From: Hemerocallis citrina
Lineage: Eukaryota; Streptophyta; Magnoliopsida; Asparagales; Asphodelaceae
Direction of reading: 5' to 3'
DNA length: 64,000 nucleotides
Assembly: GCA_017893485.1 (NCBI GenBank)
Contig: CM030359.1
Span: 31,252,430-31,316,429, forward strand
A program made the translations under genes and the position numbers. How positions within the stretch are numbered: position 1 is the first letter of the stretch; each line of letters starts with the position of its first letter. Positions 23,226-33,926 of this stretch are shown piece by piece. The notes beneath the pieces were generated by a model that saw only the letters and a program-made list of their open reading frames with translations, did no database searches and was not told the origin of the DNA.

Positions 23226-24324
23226 GATCATAGGTAAAAACTCACTCGCAGGTTGGAATAGACGAACCTCCTTTCCCTAAAACACAAAGACACAGCAACA
23301 AACATGAGGCTAAGAATAGATTCATCATTTCAGCTAAAGTGCCAACATAGTTTGAATTCATTGTGAGAAAACATACATCGAAAAACATAACAGACACCAG
23401 TAAACAAAGCCATTCTCACCTGTTTGTCAGTTGACCTAATACAGTATGGGTGGTCAGCAATAGAGTCAGATTCATGGACGGGACCCATTATGTCCATTCC
23501 ATGACTACCAGCATAATAGAGTTCAGTTAGCCCGATGAAATCATAGACCTGAATGTGAAACATACAGAAACTTTAGCAAACTTTATCCAGTAACATGGTG
23601 GAGTAACTTTATCAGAAGACCAAATTAACTTACAATAAACAATGCGAGTGAATAGCTATTTACCTTATCTCTGCTTCTTCCGCTGATTATAGCTGTGGGG
23701 AAATGCTTACGGATGTGACAAAAATTGGAATATAAATTATTGCATTAAGGGTGGAGAAATATAAATGAGAAATTGATATGCTGAAATGTGTTCCCTTACC
23801 GCACTCGACATAAAAGCATGCTCAGGATTGTCTACAATAGGTGAAAGTGTTCCATCATAATCCAGAAACAATGTTATCTTCTTTCCCTTGGCACATGATA
23901 TGATTTGTTCAAATGAAGTCAGAGCACAAGGATACTTCAACTGCATACAAGAGTAGTCTAGTAAGTTCTGTCCAATTTATCTTCATGAATTGATACAGAA
24001 GAGTGAAAATGAACTTTACCAGCCAGGAGCGGTATGGAACAGCCTCTGCGTCATCTGATTCCAACTCAAAGCCAGAGTCCAAAAATGCCTTTTGTGAGGA
24101 GGTGATGAGGATTGCATGGAGTCAAGCCAACCAGCAGCTCGTACATCCTCAAAATTTCCAGACACAGGTTTCCTTATGGGAATTGTTAAGTACAGGCCAG
24201 GAGAAGAAAACCCAGTTGCTGTTTTCGAATATGGCAGTAAAGTAGATGAAAGACTCAATCTTGACTTGTTCACAGGGACAGGGTCAGCGAGAACAGGAGA
24301 ATTGTGATTTGGTTTCAACTCCAT

Positions 24325-24536
24325 TGGTTCTAGGAATTAGATCACTCAAGAGTTTTGACTATGACCAGCAGGTTATAGAAAGTTCGATTCAATCTTCTTT
24401 TGACTCTAATAACTACCCAACCCTCTTGTCAATGAAAAACCACCTCTTTAGTGACTTTTGTCAGTGCAGTTGTGCACGAGGTCCATTAAGCGCAGGCTTC
24501 CTGAAAACTGAAGACCAATGACTTCTAAAGTAGACA
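24325..24536 (-). other. Sequence upstream of the TPP pseudogene
   Basis: The presumed 5' leader of the TPP gene. No clear TATA box or coding is seen; a Helitron begins at 24537, so any promoter is now separated from its upstream DNA. Confidence 0.4.
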
Positions 24537-24826
24537 TCTCTACTATTATAATGGGAGAAGGGGTTAGTGTCATTTGTCACCATTTGTCATTTTGTCAACA
24601 CGAGCAGCGCACGTGTTGGCTTTTTTTTTTATCGTTTTCACTCCCCCTTCCCATTTTCCCACGTGCAACGCACGTGTATAGTACTAGAATTTTTTTTAGG
24701 GTCCTTTTCATTCCCCTCCCCATTTTCCACACGTGTGAAAAAATAAACGTGCAACGCACGTGTTGGTAGGTTTTTTTTTGTCTTTTCCCTTCTTCCTCCA
24801 CGTGCATCGCACATGCATGATACTAG
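24537..24826 (+). mobile_element. Small non-autonomous Helitron
   Basis: Starts TCTCTACTATTATAATGGG and ends in CTAG at 24823-24826, lying between A (24536) and T (24827), as Helitrons do. The 3' end is preceded by the short hairpin GTGCATCGCAC. Similar hairpin motifs CGTGCAACGCACG occur at 24662-24674 (with its own CTAG at 24684-24687) and near 24750, so termination signals are repeated. No Rep/helicase is encoded. Confidence 0.8.
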
Positions 24827-26305
24827 TACACGTAAATGAAAAGGTATAACATGCGAAAAATCATGATCCTACACATACCTTCTCATTTCCAACACTAAAA
24901 AGCATTTAGTGCATCAAGGATTCAAACAAGCTGCATAAAGAGAAAAAGAACTTCAAATTTTTTTCATATACTATACTAGATTCGAGTACCTTGAACCTAT
25001 ACTTTCCTCGTACGAATATAAAATCTTGAGCCTATAAAAACAAGTGTCAACTTAAGGGTATATACTACTTTTCGAAAGGAGAAAATGAATATACTAGTAC
25101 CAATGGCAATAAAATAAAATAACATAAACTATATATAGTTTATGAACAAAATCTGTCTCTAACTACATCTAACTACACTAAGTAAATATTACAAAATAAG
25201 CGCTTCTTACTTGAACCTATAATATAGCAATTTATAAGACAAAAAAAAAGTCCATTGATGATCGAGTAATTGACATATATAGTGCAAATATCAAAGTGAT
25301 CTTATCCAACAACGAATCTTACAAAAAAAAATCAGTGAATCGGCCTAAATTATTAGGCAAATATATAACTCAAAACTTATCAATGGTTATTCATAACTAG
25401 AGATACCACTGCCTTGTAATTTAATAAAGTAATTAAGTGAAATTCATAAGTCATCATAGAAATATTCCCCATTGTATCTAACACACTAGATATACAAGAA
25501 GGAATGAACACAGCAATTTAACCACAAGCACTTTTGCAACCAAGCTGCGTAAGACTTTGGTCACATTCTAGCTAGAACATACATTTCAACTTTATTCAAG
25601 TATCCCTAATTCTCTTGGCTCCTAACCAATAATACATTATCAACATCTACACAAAACATAAACATAGAGATATTCAGTTGACATATTTTCTGCAAATTAT
25701 TCCATGAACACAATACATTAATATTGAGAAGGCCTATCCTGGAAGGCCTCAAACCAAAAAACAAAAAGACACTACAAAAAACTCTTCAACGATTTTCTTT
25801 TTAATATTATTTTTATAAGATATATTGAATCCTACTCTGTAGTGAAATAAAGAGAAGATTTCAACTTTCTCTTCCATGTATGATCAAAGCATATTTCCCT
25901 AAAATGGTTGTTCAACGGAAAATTAATTGCTCATGTCTACACCCGAAACAAATACTTACCTTGTTATTCAAATATACCAGCTAAATATTACTGGATCCAA
26001 ATCAACCAAATCCTAATGAAACAACAATCTGCAAATTAACCAGTTGACAAAACTGATAACTATGGGGCATAAAAACTTTAATAAAGAAAACTGATGCTGA
26101 CAGCTGATTTGGAACTGTCCTAATTACATGTTTATCTTCATGATGATATACATCTTGTCTTCAGTGTATATAATAGAAGGCCTGACTCAATGCCACATCA
26201 GTTTTTTAACAAATAACAAATTTTAGGAGAGATGAAGAAATTGATATACACAATAAAATTCCTCACAAAATAACAAATTTAACAAAGTTATTCTCGAGCT
26301 ATGAC
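24827..26305. other. AT-rich intergenic DNA, no gene seen
   Basis: Only short frames without family signatures. It holds the 3' flank of the phytocyanin gene. Nothing further is supported. Confidence 0.5.
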
Positions 26306-27458
26306 CTAAAATGAAATGAAGAATAAAGTAGCAACAAATATGAAAAAACCAGCTCCCAGTCCCAATCTCTTGCTAACAAGGGATCCATGGCTAATGTCCG
26401 GCATCTTAGTAGCACGAGATGCAGCCGGAGGAGTAAAATCTGATGACGGTGACGGTAAAGGGAAATTCAATGGCCGTGGAGAAACTTTGTCGTCGCTGAC
26501 CTCGTCTTTATGATTATTAGGTGAAGGGAAATTCAACGGCGGCAAAGAAACTGGACCGCCACGAATCTTATGATGCGAAGAAGTCAATGGTTGCCGAGGA
26601 GTTGCATTGCTAGGGACTTGATCAGGAACAATCCTGATATGGAGTTTCTGGCCAGCTTCACAGTGAACCCAAGTGGCAGAGATGAAAAAGTAGTGGCCCT
26701 TCCTCGCGGTGATTAAGATGGTATCCAAGCCAGAGTTGTATGCCGCGATGGGATTGTCTATCTCGCACTTGTCGTAGTCATCCTTGTTCACTTGCACCAC
26801 GTTGTCGAAGCGATTGTCATAGTGAAACACTATACAATAAAAGTATAACTCAAGTAAAACTTTTAATTTTCTTAAATCTCATGAATAGATGTTTTTTTAA
26901 TTATGAATTAAAAAAGAACAAACGGCAGATTACAACTATATGAGTTCAACTATATGAGTTCAGTACAATATGATCCAATAATTAATTATGTCCAAAAATA
27001 TTGAATTGGGAAAGTAAACAAGATTGATTAGATTTATTAACATACTTGCACTGTCGTATGTATATAAGAACAGAAAAAAATTCATTGTTGTAAACTTTTT
27101 TAGCGTTTTGAACTATTGTTACATTAATTTTTCCATTAATAAAGTACGGTGACTCACAGTAGTATATAATTAATTCAATAGCGTACATCTAATTAAACAA
27201 GTACCTAATAATTCATATACATGAATCTGCACAATCCAATACAGAGAGAATATTGAACAACAGTAATCAAGAAATCTCACCAAGTTTGTCTCCGAAGTGG
27301 AAAGTTCTCGATCTAGCCCATTGATTATAGTTGACACCTGTGTCAGTCCACCCCACTAAATCACCAACATGATGAACCTCTCCCAGACAACCTCCCATTG
27401 AGCCGAAAATCAATGCCAGAACGGAGACCATCACCATGACTTTTCCCATCGAATCCAT
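26306..27458 (-). CDS. Early-nodulin-like phytocyanin (two exons)
   Basis: Predicted 233-residue secreted protein. Exon 1 is 27458-27281 and exon 2 is 26829-26306, joined across GTGAGA...TATAG (phase 1). The ATG at 27458 is the first in frame (the open frame begins slightly upstream without ATG). Residues 1-26 form a signal peptide ending GGCLG. Residues 27 to about 127 are a plastocyanin-like domain (EVHHVGDLVGWT, later PIAAYNSGLDTI and HCEAGQK). A Pro/Ser-rich linker and a hydrophobic tail (GLGAGFFIFVATLFF) then suggest a GPI-anchor signal, placing it at the cell surface. Both disulphide cysteines (DKC, VHC) remain. Copper ligands are largely lost: FDNV where blue copper members have a His, and FISATW where they have a Cys, as in ENODL proteins. 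The gene looks intact. It could also be called a uclacyanin relative. Confidence 0.88.
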
Positions 27459-27545
27459 ACTCAACTGGAGATGATGATCGTAAAAATAAAAGAGAGAGAG
27501 AGAGAGAAAGAGTTTTTGATTCTTTTGTTCTTTGAATATTATATT

Positions 27546-27557
27546 GGTATATATAGA
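27546..27557 (-). promoter_or_regulatory. Candidate TATA box of the phytocyanin gene
   Basis: TATATATA-type sequence about 90 bp upstream of the ATG at 27458, with a GA-repeat (27490-27510) between it and the ATG that would lie in the 5' leader. Position and sequence fit a plant core promoter. Confidence 0.5.
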
Positions 27558-28257
27558 GAACTAAAACCTACATATTGATCAAAAGATAAACATATATCAC
27601 AGAATTTGGGAACAATTAATTTGAGCAATTCTAATAAGAAACAAATTCTTAATTATCGTTACTCTTTTAATATTTGAGATAAATATAAACTTATTTGATG
27701 AGTTATTTTATTTTTATTTTTTTATGAACATATATTTGTCTAATATTTATAATTTTTTTTAAAACTCAAAGATGGCAAATGCCACCATGCTTCCCTAATG
27801 AAAAATAACAAAACAAGAGATAACACATAATACCCAAAACTAAAGGAAATGCGCCAAGTAATAAATTACCTAAATTCAAAAGCAACTAAATGCAGGTCGT
27901 CCTGCTTATTCTTCATAGTTGTTGCCGTCTCTATTTGTCTTTTGTATTTCTGCCCTCATATTACCATCTGATGTTGTTCCTTTTTTTTTTTTTTTTGCCT
28001 TCTTGCTTGTTGGAGTTAGGGGTGGCATCAGGGCCGGTTCAGCTCGGGACCGGCCCTGTCGGCCATCAAACGGGGCCAACCCGCACCAAACCCCCCTAGA
28101 CCTTGTCCAGGTCGGGCTGCCAAATCCCATTCGAAAACCCGTGTCGATCCGGCCCGGTTTCGGTTCGGGTTGACCCGGTCCAGGCTAGGCCCACTGGGCC
28201 GTCCGTTGGGGCTTTTTATTATTATTTTTCGATTTTTTAGAATATTTTTTGCTGCAA
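27558..28257. other. Intergenic DNA with a GC-rich repeat-like block
   Basis: AT-rich to about 28010. A GC-rich stretch then starts TTAGGGGTGGCA and contains many CCGG and GGCCC motifs to about 28220. The start resembles hAT-type termini, but no matching right end or 8-bp duplication was found. Confidence 0.35.
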
Positions 28258-28351
28258 AATAATAATAATAATAATAATAACAAAATAAAATAAAATTTAT
28301 ATATATATATCTATGTGTGTGTGTGTGGGTGGGTGGGTGGGTGTGTGTGTG
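28258..28351. repeat. Compound microsatellite (AAT)n, AT, GT and GGGT
   Basis: Seven AAT units, an AT run and a GTGTGG/GGGT run occur in succession. Confidence 0.9.
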
Positions 28352-28993
28352 GGAAATGCTCAGTTGAAATAGCGTGGAAAACGTGAAAACATCTGCATCA
28401 ACAAACATAAAACCTTGAAAAAGGTTATAGAAAGTTCCTAAACAAAAAGAAGGATTCCTAAACTAAAATATATATCTACATCAACAAACATAAAACCTTG
28501 GAAAAGGGGGAAAAGAGAAAAAAAAATAAAGAAAACGGCACCGTACAATCTACAAATCATGCAAATAAGATATAAATAAAAAGATAAAACACTAAAAATG
28601 AAAATTTACACCGACTTTTATTGAAATACCAGTTATTAACAAGAGACTAAGAAATAAAAATGAAATCTTCAAGGGTCTATTATGCAAAACATAAAAAATC
28701 ATAGGAAAAGAAATCATTATAATAAGAACGAAAAATGAAGAGAAATTGCTACAAAATACAAAACCCTGAAAACTAAAATAAAAAACCCAAAAAAGATAAA
28801 TTCATAATTAAACTTGACTAATTTATCAGTATATACCATAAAATTTACTATGGTTATTTATTGAAATATGTTGCCTTGTATTTTGGTATCCGCAAATACC
28901 CTGCTTTTAACGTTCACACCAACCTTCACAGCAGACACAGATAGACGTAACAACTTAATAGAGACCGCACAAAATTCAGAAGTTCAGGCATTA
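28352..28993. other. AT-rich intergenic DNA, no gene seen
   Basis: A short motif 'acatcaacaaacataaaaccttg' is repeated near 28395 and 28477. Nothing else was recognised. Confidence 0.45.
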
Positions 28994-29867
28994 GAGCAAG
29001 GCCTACCGAACAGTTAAACCCCCCTCCCATCGAACAGTTAAACTCCCCTCCCATCAGCATATTTTCACAACCCCCCCCCCCCCCCCCCCCCCCCCCCACC
29101 CCACCCAAACCAATCTGCCTATGGTGGGGTCCCCACCCCATTTATTTGGCGATCCAAAATTGGAGCCGCATATATGCGGCTCCAACTTCGGAACCGCAAA
29201 ATATATTTTTTTGCAAAAACCCCCCTCCTTTAATCCAAAATTTGCAGTAGGCAATATATTTATGGAATATATTAGTATATATTTATTTGTTTGATTTTTT
29301 TAACTTCTTTTATATTTTTTATTTATAGATAATAATTGACAATAATTATACTACTATTAATTTTTTTAACGAGATCTTTAATATGAGACCAATTTTGAAT
29401 TTAGTTCTGATTTGTTTTAAGTGTTGAAATTAATCATACGAATCAATAATTATACTAAAGAGAAATACGAATTCATAAATATTCATCGAAAATTACAAAA
29501 TATAATATTGAATGAAACATCGAAAATTACAAAACATAATAATGAACGAAGCATCGGAAATTAAAAAAACATAATACTGAACGAAGAGTGAATAATTGTA
29601 TTATCTATTTCTTAGTAAGTGTATTATCTATTGCTAATTAATTGTATTATAACTTTTTAATTAGTTGTATTATCTTTTTGCATTCAAAAAAATAGTTTTG
29701 TGAAAACAAAAAAAAATACAAATTTTTTTTATGAAACCCCAAAATCCCAAAATGGGGTACCATTGGAGCACCCCAATTGAACCCCAAATCAAAATGGCAT
29801 ATTCTAAGAAATATGCCAAAATGGAACCCCAAATGGGGATGGGGATGGGGTTCCACTAGGAATGCTC
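28994..29867. mobile_element. Candidate Harbinger-like MITE
   Basis: Flanked by TTA at 28991-28993 and 29868-29870. The ends begin GAGCA on both sides (GAGCAAGGCCTACCG and, reverse complement of the right end, GAGCATTCCTAGTGG), typical of PIF/Harbinger MITEs, which duplicate TWA. The terminal match beyond GAGCA is weak. It includes a run of 27 C at 29071-29097 and the palindrome GGAGCCGCATATATGCGGCTCC near 29162. Confidence 0.5.
29071..29097. repeat. Poly(C) run of 27
   Basis: 27 consecutive C, followed by ACCCCACCC. The minus strand is therefore an uninterrupted G-run able to form G-quadruplex structures; its length in the assembly may be inaccurate. Confidence 0.95.
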
Positions 29868-29870
29868 TTA

Positions 29871-30521
29871 GTAACCATAGACAAAACAGATGATGCGGAA
29901 AACTAAGATACTCGCACTTTTATACCATGAACTAATGCACGATAAGGAATTGTCAAATAAAACATATTAAATTTTATGGTATTGTTTGATAAACTTTAGA
30001 GAAAGACAAATAAAATATTGTACAATTGATAGCTCATTTATGAGCTTCAAAAATCAAGAATATATAGTAATTTTACTTAATCCAAAGCTATTTTTAAATA
30101 ATGGGTATAAACCTAGAATAATAACTCATATTTTGAAACAAAACAAGTATTACATTGCCTTACCATCATTAAATTCACCAAACTTGTCTTATTAAGTTGG
30201 TGTTGTTACATCAAATGAGAGACACAGCTAGATGGTGGTGGGCCTTCACCCTCATCTTTTCTCTTTTTTTTTTTCTTTTTCCACTCACTCCTCTTCCAAA
30301 TTTTTACATCCCAAAACAGATCAAAAAATTCAAAATCAAAATCAAAATCCCACTCAAACCAAAAAGATTCAAGAATCTGAATTTGATGAAATCAGTATCA
30401 AATGTACTTTGACAAAAAAGAAACCCAAAAACAAGAGAAACATCAATCAAGTCGTAGGTTACCTCAACTTCAATCTTCTTCTTCTTCTTCTTCTTCTTCT
30501 TCGAAGCTGTCAATAGTGAGA
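29871..30521. other. Intergenic DNA before a Copia fragment
   Basis: AT-rich DNA, a T-run near 30262, and a (CTT)n microsatellite at about 30474-30502. The open frame starting at 30402 reads a Ser-run from this microsatellite before entering Copia RT, so its first part is not real coding. Confidence 0.5.
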
Positions 30522-31979
30522 TATGAATCGATTCTAAGCAATCACACGTGGAAGTTGGTTGACCTTCCACCAGGTCATAAACCAGTTGGATGTAAATGGA
30601 TCTTCAAACGGAAGATGAAACCAGATAGTTCCACTGACAAATACGAAGCTAGATTAGTAGCTAATTGGAATCGCCAGAAGAAGGGATTAAACTTCTTTGA
30701 TACCTATTCACCGTTTACACGGATAACCTCTATAAGAAAGCTGATAGCAATAGCATCTATCTATAATCTTGAAATTCATCAAATGGATGTCAAGACAGTA
30801 TTTTTAAATGGGGATCTCGAAGAAGAGATCTACATAGAACCGGAAGGGTTTGTTTCAAAGGGAGCTGAAAATAAAGTATACAAACTTGTTAAATTCCTAT
30901 ATGGACTTAAACAAGCTTCGAAACAATGGCATGAAAAATTCGACAATGTCATGATGAAAAATGGTTTTCGAATACGAATGTGATAAATGTGTTTATTACA
31001 AACAAATGAGACGGTCATGCGTGATTGTTTGCCTGTATGTGGATGATATGCTAATCTTTGGTCCTAACCTGGATGTCATCAAGACTGTAAAGAATATGCT
31101 AATCAACCACTTTGACATAAAAGACTTAGGCATGGCAGATGTTATTTTGAGTATCAAAATAATAACAACACCTAGTGGCATTGAATTATCTCAATCACAT
31201 TATGTGAAAAAAGTGCTTGACAGATTCAAGGAACATGGGATTAAAGGAGTATCAAACCCTTTTTCACCATCTATAGTTTTGCACAAAAATACTGGTGAAA
31301 GTATAATACAACTGAAGTATTCTCGTGTGATAGAAGTTTAATGTACCTCATGAACTGTATGAGACTAGACATTGCTTATGCAATGAGCAAACTAAGCAGA
31401 TACACAAGTAACCTAGGAAAAGGTCACTGGACGTCACTACTAAGAGTACTTAGGTATTTAAAGAACACCACAAATTTTTTACTGCATTATGGTAGATATC
31501 ATACCGTTCTTGAAGGATACAGAGATGCAAATTGGATATCGGATTCGGAAGAATCAAAATCCACAAGTGGTTATGTCTTTATCCTAGCAGGAGCTGCTGT
31601 ATCATGAAAATCTTCTAAACAAACGTGTATTGCCCGATTCACAATAGAATCCGAGTTCATTGCTTTAGATAAAGCAGGTGAAGAAGCGGAATGGCTTCGC
31701 CACTTTCTAGAAGATATTCTATTTTGGCCTAAACCAATGATGGCCATATGCATCCATTGCGATAATCAAGCAGCGCTAAATAGAGCACACAATTCTGTAT
31801 ATAATGACAAATCACGACATATTCGTAGACGCCATAATATTGTTCGACAATTACTTTCCAATGGAATTATTTCCATTGACTTTGTAAGGTCACAAGATAA
31901 CTTAGTGGATCTATTTACTAAGGGATTATCCAGAGAGAAAATTAACTGTGCATCGAGGGAAATGGGGTTAAAAACCTAA
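30522..31979 (+). pseudogene. Copia reverse transcriptase-RNase H, broken
   Basis: C-terminal half of a Copia polyprotein. RT begins ILSNHTWKLVDLPPGHKPVG, continues through TRITSIRKLIAIAS, HQMDVKTVFLNGDLEEE and LYGLKQASKQW, then the active-site CLYVDDML near 31040 in another frame. The connection and RNase H follow ([69 protein letters not shown]), ending GLKT at 31979. Breaks are a frame change near 30980, a stop near 31341, and TGA at about 31605 where a Trp (WKSSKQT) is normal. Gag, protease and integrase are absent upstream, where unrelated DNA begins. It is not part of the Copia at 2324-18692, which is minus-strand. Confidence 0.92.
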
Positions 31980-32025
31980 ATCCGTATATAATGGAGGGGA
32001 ATGGAGCACACAATTCTATATATAA

Positions 32026-33391
32026 TGTTGAAGTTTTAAAATGTTCCAAAAATTTTAACAAACTTTCGGCAAAATACCATGATTCGGGAGTTATTTAAAA
32101 TTGTTAATTGAAAATTTTTCTTGTTTTTTTGTAAGACAAAAATGATTTATAACCGCTTTGTATTGAGTAACAACAATTAATAAGTCGAAAGTAGAATTTC
32201 ATCGGTATTTAACATCTTTAGAAAATTTTCTAAAATGTATTTCCTTAAGATTATACCATTCTTTAAGTTGTTAAAGCATAGTACCATTCAAAGTGATAAA
32301 ATGGACACAATTTTAAATTGCATTCACATATGGATCGGCTATTTTCAATGCATCCGATACACATAAATTTAAAATATAATATGCACATCTAACATGGTTT
32401 TTCTAAAAAGTTAGGCAGGGGAGCTTCTCGTACCTAAACTTCACTGTGACATGTCTGTTCGGTAGGAAACTTTTTGTTTCCTTCTGTATGTCCCATTATT
32501 GTATCCTTCTTTTTAATCACTGCCTATAGCCAGCGGTAAATAATTTTTTGTAGTGAAGCAGTCTTTATCTGGATCTCCTGCTAATCTTTAAGTTTTTACT
32601 GCACTCTTGAAGTCTGCCATGTTAAAGAATAATGGACCTTGACCGCAGGGTATTAGTACATTGGGCTCTCTGGTCTAAATTGAGATTATTGATCCTCATT
32701 CCTCACATTTCCTTTGCAGTTTATACAATATTTTATTAGAATCATCAAAACAGAAGACAATTTTTCGATTGCAATGGGGTTTAGATGTGGAGCAGAATAC
32801 TCCAATAAATATACAACAAGATAGCTGTTAAACTATAAGATTTTAATAAATAAAAACTACCAATCATCTACAACAACAACAAAAAAGCCTTTATCCCAAA
32901 GTGTAATGGAAAATTTTCCAATCATCTCAACAAAATGAAAATGCACAAGTCATTGTGCTGGCATAACTTTTTTTGTGTTTACGTTTTGCAAATTGCAAAT
33001 GGCTTGACCAGAACTTATTCTATGTAAGTATTGACAAAAACTTCAGCCTTATATTAATAGACCATTAGCTGCAGAACCTTAGTACATATAGCCTCGAGAA
33101 TCATTTGTAGGATCTAACAAATCATGTTTGGCATATTCAAACATATGATGTTTGGCATATATTCAAATTCTTCCCCCTGTTTTTTTTATGTCTACGCAAT
33201 TTGAATGGCCTTGTATACCTAGTGAGATGTTTTTTTCATCGTTTTCTCTAAGTTTTCTGAGTCTCATGCTTCTATTTGCTAATTTATTCATTTTTGATGG
33301 GGCAAATGGATACCAAGAAGATATCTTCTATATCTATATTATTCTAGACTATGCCATATCAATTGGATGAAAGCACAGGATAGCAAGTATT
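32026..33391. repeat. Direct repeat copy 2 (1.4 kb)
   Basis: Counterpart of 18789-21140 without the 961-bp MITE. It starts TGTTGAAGTTTTAAAATG, 46 bp after the Copia RNase H stop and after a purine-rich TGGAGGGGAATGGA. That position would suit a Copia 3' LTR, although the copy's right end (AGCAAGTAT) is not CA. A 22-bp piece of the RNase H gene (near 31786) is repeated at 32006, just before it. Confidence 0.8.
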
Positions 33392-33926
33392 TGACCTCTC
33401 TCCCGAGTAGCATTGCTCATGTTTCATTCCATGCTTATTAACATTCTAGACATAGGAATTTCGTGTTTCATAACTTAAGAGTGGTCAAGAGATACAGTGA
33501 ATCACCATTTCACTCAAGAAAAGAGAAAGTATATCAGAGTAGTAAAACTTTTACGACACTCGGTTATATATGCATTAGGGTAAACATGTAGTAAAAAGTA
33601 GAGCATCGAATAATATCATCAATTTACTAATGTGCAACGTCATTAAATTAAGTAATTAACATTGCTTACTCATTGCAAGATGAAAGAATTCTAATTCGTA
33701 ACGGTAAATTTTCCTACAAATACAAAATTATTGATTCATAATAAATATTCGCCTATCAAATGATTAGAATCAATGCACATATTAAGGGATTAAGAAAGAC
33801 TAACCTGTTTGCGGAAAAGACTCAAGAAAAATTTCACCACTGCCTACCAGATTAATCACAGAACTGAAATTAGAGTCATGGATTCATTGGATTCCAAAAA
33901 AAAAAAAAACATATTTAGAGAATCAT
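33392..33926. other. AT-rich intergenic DNA, no gene seen
   Basis: Contains no recognisable coding. It forms the 3' flank of the GT47 pseudogene. Confidence 0.5.

Larger units (their letters stand above)
21922..24324 (-). pseudogene. Trehalose-6-phosphate phosphatase, decayed
   Basis: Plant TPP converts trehalose-6-phosphate to trehalose. Nine exon-like blocks run leftwards: 24324-24020 (start MELKPNHNSPVLADP), 23940-23800 (HAD motif [11 protein letters not shown]), near 23700-23664 (FPTAIISGRSRDK), 23548-23420 ([10 protein letters not shown]), 23276-22704 (GKEVRLFQPASEF, split by a MITE), 22612-22511 ([15 protein letters not shown]), about 22453-22410 (YPRLKLTHGRK), 22270-22130 ([25 protein letters not shown]), 22014-21922 ([10 protein letters not shown]). 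Breaks: a frameshift at the end of exon 1, an unclear or lost acceptor and about ten missing residues at exon 3, the MITE, a TGA before YPRL, an extra G after GDDKTD, a GT to AT donor change at 22129, and no last exon. Domain order matches the family, so identity is secure; function is not expected. Confidence 0.88.

Noticed and set aside
23668..23730. An intact TPP exon 3
   Set aside because: The expected acceptor AG before the FPTAIISGR block is missing or displaced and about ten residues are absent, so a clean exon cannot be claimed.
28010..28240. hAT-type MITE starting TAGGGGTGGCA
   Set aside because: No matching inverted right end or 8-bp duplication was found.
21141..32025. The two 1.4-kb direct repeats as LTRs of one 14-kb element
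   Set aside because: The DNA between them contains TPP and phytocyanin genes on the minus strand and no PBS follows copy 1, so they do not bound a single retrotransposon.
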